DNA from: Massilia rhizosphaerae
GTDB taxonomy: Bacteria > Pseudomonadota > Gammaproteobacteria > Burkholderiales > Burkholderiaceae_D
Length of the DNA: 64,000 nucleotides
NCBI RefSeq assembly: GCF_016093545.1
Contig: NZ_JADKYX010000026.1
Span: 45,347-109,346 of the forward strand
Direction of reading: 5' to 3'
The notes below the pieces were generated by a model, which saw only the letters and a program-made list of their open reading frames with translations, was not told the origin of the DNA and did not search any database. Shown one piece after another: positions 60,522-64,000 of the stretch. The first letter of the stretch is position 1. Each line of letters begins with the position of its first letter. A program made the translations under genes and the position numbers.

Positions 60522-60807
60522 AGTCGTCGAAGAACGCCCATGCCATCGTGGTCGGATTTGGTTCTCGCTATCATCGCGTGGGTTGTCATCCGTGAATCAG
60601 CCAGATCGAAGCTCGGCTATTCCGGTGCACGAGTGCCAGTTACCTGATGGCTCACCTTGCATGCAGCTTTATGCATCGTCGGGCGCAGCTTTATGTGTCG
60701 CCAATGCAGATTTACGTGTCGTCCGACGATGATCTGAACGGCTGAGCGGCCGCAGGCAAGGCGGCCGCGCCTCGACTTTCGCGGCGCGATTGGGTATGCT
60801 CGCCCGC

Positions 60808-61191
60808 ATGTCCTCCCCCGTCCCGCCCAAGCCCACGCCGTCCGAGCTGGAACTCCTGCGCATCCTGTGGCAGATCGGCCCCGCGACGGCGAAACAGGTG
60901 CATGAAGCCGTCGCGGCCGAGCGTCCCGACATGACCGCCGCCACGGTGCTGCGCCTGCTGCAGCTCATGCACGGCAAGGGCCTGCTGCTGCGCGACGAAA
61001 GCCAGCGCGCCCACGTCTACGCGCCCGCCCAGCCGCAGGACACGCTGCAGACGAGCCTCGTCTCCGACCTGATCCACAAGGTCTTTTCCGGCTCCGGCAA
61101 GGCCCTCGTGCTGGCCGCCCTGCGCGGCCACCTGAGCGCCAAGGAACGCGAGGAAATCCAGGCCATCCTCAACGACAAGAAAGAATCGTGA
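60808..61191 (+). CDS. BlaI/MecI/CopY-type transcriptional repressor
   Basis: A 127-aa protein with a winged helix typical of BlaI: PTPSELELLRILWQIGPATAKQVHEAV and TAATVLRLLQLMHGKGLLLRDES, then a C-terminal dimerisation helix. BlaI members repress targets as dimers and are usually released by cleavage via BlaR1-type M56 proteases. No such protease gene lies nearby. Start chosen at MSSPVPPKPTPSE; ATG 60796 and TTG 60790 are alternatives. Overlaps the next gene by 4 bases. Confidence 0.85.
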   Translation: MSSPVPPKPTPSELELLRILWQIGPATAKQVHEAVAAERPDMTAATVLRLLQLMHGKGLLLRDESQRAHVYAPAQPQDTLQTSLVSDLIHKVFSGSGKALVLAALRGHLSAKEREEIQAILNDKKES

Positions 61192-61376
61192 CCGTACCCG
61201 AATCCGACCCGCGCCCGCTGCCGCCCATCGAACCCGCGCTGGAGGATTGCTGCGGCTCGGGCTGCCCAAACTGCATCATCGACGTCTACCAGATGCTGCT
61301 CGCCAATTACAAGGAGGCGCTGGCGGCGTGGGAGACGCGACATCCGGCGGAGACGGAGAGCCCGACCCGGGATTGA
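61188..61376 (+). CDS. Small oxidoreductase-like domain protein
   Basis: A 62-aa protein with the Cys-rich motif DCCGSGCPNCIIDVYQMLLANYKEAL, which is the N-terminal oxidoreductase-like domain found in small bacterial and larger eukaryotic proteins. The four Cys could bind metal or a cofactor. The start is GTG, overlapping the BlaI-type gene stop (GTGA), so the two are co-translated. Function unknown. Confidence 0.75.
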   Translation: MTVPESDPRPLPPIEPALEDCCGSGCPNCIIDVYQMLLANYKEALAAWETRHPAETESPTRD

Positions 61377-61473
61377 TCGCCTGCCGGCCGCGCCGGACCT
61401 TTCGTTGACTGTAGCCAAACCGCTGGCGCCCCGGCTCTGCAACGATGTCTCGTTACTCGACAATGGAGACATC

Positions 61474-61965
61474 ATGGCAATCGACGTATATCTGCAGATC
61501 GACGGCATCAAGGGCGAATCCCAGGATTCCGCTCACCAGGGTTGGATCGAATTGACTTCGGCCCAATGGGGCGTGCTTCAACCCAGGAGTGCAACCGCCT
61601 CCACCGCTGGCGGTCACACGGCCGAACGTTGCGAGCACCGTGCCCTGGCGGTGTCCAAGTTGGCCGACCTGGCATCGCCTCTGCTGATGCAGCACTGCTC
61701 GATGGGCAAAACCATTCCAAAAGCGAAGCTGGAGTTCATGCGCGCCGATGCCGACGGCAAGCCCGTGAAGTATTACCAGGTCGAGTTGGAGAACGTCATG
61801 ATCGCGAATATGGAGCAGATGATCAGCCAGGGCAGCATCCTGCACGACAATATCGGCCTGCGATTCTCGAAGGTGAAGTGGTCGTACACCCAGCAGAAGA
61901 TCAGCGGTGGCGCGGGCGGCAATACATCGGGCGGCTGGGATCTCGCGGCCAACAAGGTCGCTTGA
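61474..61965 (+). CDS. hcp: Hcp family type VI secretion protein
   Basis: A 163-aa Hcp-type protein: the family pattern AIDVYLQIDGIKGESQD near the start, HRALAVSKLADLASPLLMQHC in the middle and a C-terminal YQVELENVMIANMEQMI with a beta-rich fold. Hcp hexamers form the T6SS inner tube and carry effectors. GGAG lies upstream of ATG 61474. A LAS-type hydrolase and its immunity gene follow 11 bases later, which marks an Hcp-linked effector cassette. No other T6SS core genes are in the window. Confidence 0.92.
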   Translation: MAIDVYLQIDGIKGESQDSAHQGWIELTSAQWGVLQPRSATASTAGGHTAERCEHRALAVSKLADLASPLLMQHCSMGKTIPKAKLEFMRADADGKPVKYYQVELENVMIANMEQMISQGSILHDNIGLRFSKVKWSYTQQKISGGAGGNTSGGWDLAANKVA

Positions 61966-61976
61966 AGGAGCGGCCG

Positions 61977-62507
61977 ATGTCAAATACATCCGATTTTGCG
62001 CTCGAGGACAATGACAAATGTCCCGATCCGCTGCGCCCACGCCCGCCGCAAGATTCGCGCGGCTACTTCATGCTCCCGCAGGCGCCGATGGAATCCGGTT
62101 ACTACACCTATGGCATGCTGTATCACAAGCCGGACAAGGGTGCTTATCAATACGCGCATCCGATCATGATGACGGCCATCCTGCGCGTCGGGCTGGAGTG
62201 GCAGGCCATTGACAGTCGACGGTTTGGCGTGGGTAACATCAGCTTGCCGGGCGGCCGGCAAAATGACGATCACAAAGGGCACATGAACGGTCTGCAAGTC
62301 GACATTCGACCGTTACGCAAGGATGGGCTCGAGGTGCCTGTAACTTGGATGGACGGACAATATGATCAGGCCGGGACCGCAAAACTGATCGAACTTTTCC
62401 GCACTTTCGCCCCGGTCACGCGGGTGTTTTTCAACGACCTTGGCATACCTTTTGTGCTGCCATTGAAGGGTCATGATAATCATTTTCACGTCGAGTTGAA
62501 AGGTTAA
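61977..62507 (+). CDS. Predicted T6SS peptidoglycan hydrolase effector (LAS metallopeptidase type)
   Basis: A 176-aa protein whose C-terminal half has the LAS (M15/M74) metallopeptidase pattern: H102-x6-D109 in HMNGLQVDI and H169-x-H171 in HDNHFHVEL, the usual zinc ligands. It should cut peptidoglycan cross-links or stem peptides. The N-terminal 75 residues hold no signal peptide, in keeping with delivery by Hcp. AAGGAG precedes the ATG. The gene for a signal-peptide-bearing protein follows 2 bases later, as expected for its periplasmic immunity partner. Confidence 0.8.
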   Translation: MSNTSDFALEDNDKCPDPLRPRPPQDSRGYFMLPQAPMESGYYTYGMLYHKPDKGAYQYAHPIMMTAILRVGLEWQAIDSRRFGVGNISLPGGRQNDDHKGHMNGLQVDIRPLRKDGLEVPVTWMDGQYDQAGTAKLIELFRTFAPVTRVFFNDLGIPFVLPLKGHDNHFHVELKG

Positions 62508-62509
62508 GC

Positions 62510-62905
62510 ATGCATAAACCCGCTCTATTGCTGATATGCGGTCTGGCTGCGGTCTGCCGACTTTCTATCGCCGGAGAGGGCGATGACCAGCCGGGCCAAT
62601 GGGATGCAGTGCATGCCAAATACATCATCCATTCCGGTTCGGCCACCTATGCGGAGCCGCCGACGAAAAGCGATCGGGCACTGACTGTGCTCATCGATGG
62701 CAACGCCGCCAAGGAGGTGTTCGACCTGATCGGTCCCGACGCCCATCCCCAATGCAGCCCCGACAATCGCGATCGGGAGCGCCGCAGAAAAGGAGTCGAG
62801 TGCACTTATACGGCGCAGCTCAACGATCCAAAAGACTCCCATTACCGGTGCTGGATCGGTATCAACTTACGCACGGGCGACGGAGACGTGCGGGTCGCAT
62901 GCTAG
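62510..62905 (+). CDS. Predicted periplasmic immunity protein
   Basis: A 131-aa protein with a signal peptide (ALLLICGLAAVCRLSIAG) and a mature part holding four or more Cys (PQCSP, VECTY, YRCWIG, VRVAC), suggesting disulfides. A periplasmic location fits protection against a peptidoglycan hydrolase. The gene starts 2 bases after the effector stop. Family is not recognised, but a clear homologue lies at 63233-63637. Confidence 0.75.
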   Translation: MHKPALLLICGLAAVCRLSIAGEGDDQPGQWDAVHAKYIIHSGSATYAEPPTKSDRALTVLIDGNAAKEVFDLIGPDAHPQCSPDNRDRERRRKGVECTYTAQLNDPKDSHYRCWIGINLRTGDGDVRVAC

Positions 62906-62943
62906 CTTGATGGGAACTGCCATCGTCGCCGCTCCGCCGAGCG

Positions 62944-63231
62944 GTGGCTGACGTCGGTAACGTCAGCTTACCGGGTGGAAGGAAGCCGACCGACCATAAT
63001 TCACACAGAGATGGTCTACAGGTGGACATTCGTCCACTGCGAAAAGATGGGCGCGAAGAACCGGTGCGATGGTTCGAAGCCGAGTACGATCTGGAAGCCA
63101 CGAAAAAGCTGCTGGAATTGTTCCGCACTTTTACGCCGGTCATTAAAGTCTTATTCAATGACGCGCGTGTTCCGTTCGTCAGGCCGTTTCCCGACCACGA
63201 CAACCACATGCATATCGAACTGCGAGGTTGA
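62944..63231 (+). pseudogene. Truncated second effector (C-terminal catalytic part)
   Basis: A 95-aa frame, opening with GTG, that is clearly homologous to residues ~82-176 of the upstream effector: NVSLPGGRKPTDH, H21-x6-D28 in HRDGLQVDI and HDNHMHIELRG. The N-terminal 75-80 residues are missing. The catalytic ligands are kept, so it may be a decayed duplicate or a module awaiting recombination with an Hcp or similar carrier. No plausible RBS is visible. Confidence 0.7.
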
Positions 63232-63232
63232 G

Positions 63233-63637
63233 GTGAAAATCACGACTTGGCTAATATCTGGCGCCGCGCTCACCGCAACATTCTCTCTGGCGCTGGCCGT
63301 GGATCTTTCCGGAGACCCTTATGGTTTATGGAAACCGTTACGTGGAGCGGTCTACAAATTCCATTCGGGGCTCGTGGCCGATGCGAGTCCGCCGACGAGC
63401 AACGAACGACGCTTGACCGTGTTACTGGACGGAAAAACCGCGAAGGAGATTTTTGATTCGATAGGTCCGGATTACCCGGAAACGTGTTCCGATGCCAAAG
63501 GCGACCGGCATCGTCGCAAGAAAGGCATCGTGTGCTTTTACACCGCCGAGGACGAGAAGGACAAGGATGGACCGTACCGGTGCTGGATCGGCATGGATCT
63601 CAGAACTGGCGATACGGTCGGCACGATAAGTTGCTAA
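63233..63637 (+). CDS. Second predicted periplasmic immunity protein
   Basis: A 134-aa homologue of the immunity protein at 62510. Signal peptide (TTWLISGAALTATFSLALA), then shared motifs: LTVLLDGKTAKEIFDSIGPD, TCSDAKGDRHRRKKGIVCFYT and YRCWIGMDLRTGD. The GTG start lies 1 base after the truncated effector stop. Intact coding suggests continued selection for immunity against an effector not present in full here. Confidence 0.75.
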   Translation: MKITTWLISGAALTATFSLALAVDLSGDPYGLWKPLRGAVYKFHSGLVADASPPTSNERRLTVLLDGKTAKEIFDSIGPDYPETCSDAKGDRHRRKKGIVCFYTAEDEKDKDGPYRCWIGMDLRTGDTVGTISC

Positions 63638-63694
63638 GTAGTCGCCCAATTTTTGCTGTCAAAGTTGAATTGATCACGCAGCAGGGGTTGGGCG

Positions 63695-64000
63695 ATGAAG
63701 CACTTGGAGCTGTCCGAGGACGAGCGGCGCACGCTGCGTGAGATGGGCGTGTTCCACCCGCATGCTCGCACGCGGATGCGGGCGCAGGGAATTTTGCGGT
63801 TGAGTCAGGGATTGACGCTGCAGAAAACGGCAGACGAATTCGGAGTGCACCTGAACAGCGTCGAGCAGTGGCGGCAACGCTGGAACAAGCTTGGTCTGGC
63901 CGGATTGTACGAGGGACGTCATACCGGTCGGCCCAGGAAATGGACACCCCAACAGCAGCAGGCTCTTGGCGCGTTGGCCCATTCCGAGGGCGGAAGCGTG
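63695..64000 (+). CDS. IS630-like transposase, N-terminal part (runs off window)
   Basis: The frame is open to the window edge. Visible residues form two helix-turn-helix units: LTLQKTADEFGVHLNSVEQW and a WTPQQQQALGALAHS region, in the form of IS630-family transposases (HTH before a DDE catalytic core). The catalytic residues lie outside. It is plausible that this element helped shape the neighbouring T6SS cassette. Confidence 0.75.
   Translation, partial: MKHLELSEDERRTLREMGVFHPHARTRMRAQGILRLSQGLTLQKTADEFGVHLNSVEQWRQRWNKLGLAGLYEGRHTGRPRKWTPQQQQALGALAHSEGGSV

Larger units (their letters stand above)
58831..60721. mobile_element. Non-autonomous transposon-like element with repeated terminal motifs
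   Basis: Left end: CGACACATAA at 58831-58840, 58853-58862 and 58884-58893. Right end, inverted: TTATGCATCG 60669-60678, TTATGTGTCG 60691-60700, TTACGTGTCG 60712-60721. Outer 17-mers match at 16 of 17 positions (CGACACATAAATCTGCA against its complement) and the second pair at 17 of 19. Repeated terminal motifs of this sort are typical of elements moved by multimeric transposases (Tn7, Mu, IS21-like). No transposase and no clear target duplication is visible. The inside is AT-richer and carries hypothetical genes. Confidence 0.7.

Noticed and set aside
60481..60732. 83-aa plus-strand frame through the right end of the mobile element
   Set aside because: It crosses the terminal repeats, lacks a ribosome-binding site and has no protein-like pattern.

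Overview
The window looks like a chromosomal segment of a high-GC betaproteobacterium, most likely Burkholderiales/Oxalobacteraceae of the Massilia-Telluria type. This rests on gene order and protein character, not on a database search. The order rlmN-pilW-rodZ-ispG-hisS-yfgM-bamB-der-hfq-hflX-hflK-hflC-hisZ-purA, the order surE-pcm-nlpD-rpoS, and the set odhA-odhB-lpdA-zapE are all typical of that group. Core genes are strongly G/C biased at third codon positions. Three stretches stand out as AT-richer or accessory: 1-3.8 kb, 58.8-60.7 kb and 61.4-64 kb.

Layout. (1) 1-3811, plus strand: an AT-rich, tightly packed four-gene operon. It holds the 3' end of a probable Ser/Thr protein kinase-like gene, a short UvrD-type helicase, an unrecognised 460-aa protein, and a 170-aa protein with an ADP-ribosyltransferase-like residue pattern. 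It is a candidate undescribed defence or conflict system. (2) 4031-20316, minus strand: a long housekeeping block for purine salvage and synthesis, histidine regulation, HflKC/HflX/Hfq, ribosome and outer-membrane assembly, HisRS, isoprenoid synthesis, cell shape, pili and rRNA/tRNA methylation; ndk follows. (3) 20.9-28.9 kb: a Bax inhibitor-1 family membrane protein, a small exported Cys-pair protein with a TonB-dependent receptor, a hybrid histidine kinase, and rlmD. (4) 29.0-32.6 kb: surE-pcm-nlpD-rpoS. (5) 32.7-34.8 kb: a two-gene TIR plus MinD/ParA-like cassette whose ATPase P-loop is degenerate. (6) 35.0-46.3 kb: a DinG/YoaA helicase, a DUF465 protein, a PP2C phosphatase, a lipoprotein, zapE, and the 2-oxoglutarate dehydrogenase genes, with a PspC-domain gene between odhB and lpdA. 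(7) 46.6-50.2 kb: a five-ORF module (PepSY-type membrane protein, DUF2271, a 24-aa ORF, ApbE, a flavodoxin-reductase) behind a near-ideal Fur box. (8) 50.2-58.8 kb: an esterase, an SGNH hydrolase, a FadL-type porin, a soluble chemoreceptor, and a two-component system beside a small exported proline-rich protein. (9) 58.8-60.7 kb: a transposase-less mobile element with repeated terminal motifs. It carries hypothetical genes and a nested 99-bp MITE. (10) 60.8-64 kb: a BlaI-type regulator, a small Cys-rich protein, and a type VI secretion cassette (Hcp, LAS-type peptidoglycan hydrolase, immunity protein, then a truncated second effector and a second immunity gene), followed by the start of an IS630-like transposase.

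Two interspersed repeat families run through the chromosome-like parts. One is a GGTGGGCAC/GTGCCCACC hairpin present as 11 hairpins at six intergenic loci. The other is based on GGGGTCAG and occurs at two loci. I saw no rRNA, tRNA or CRISPR array. All statements of family membership come from reading motifs by eye.
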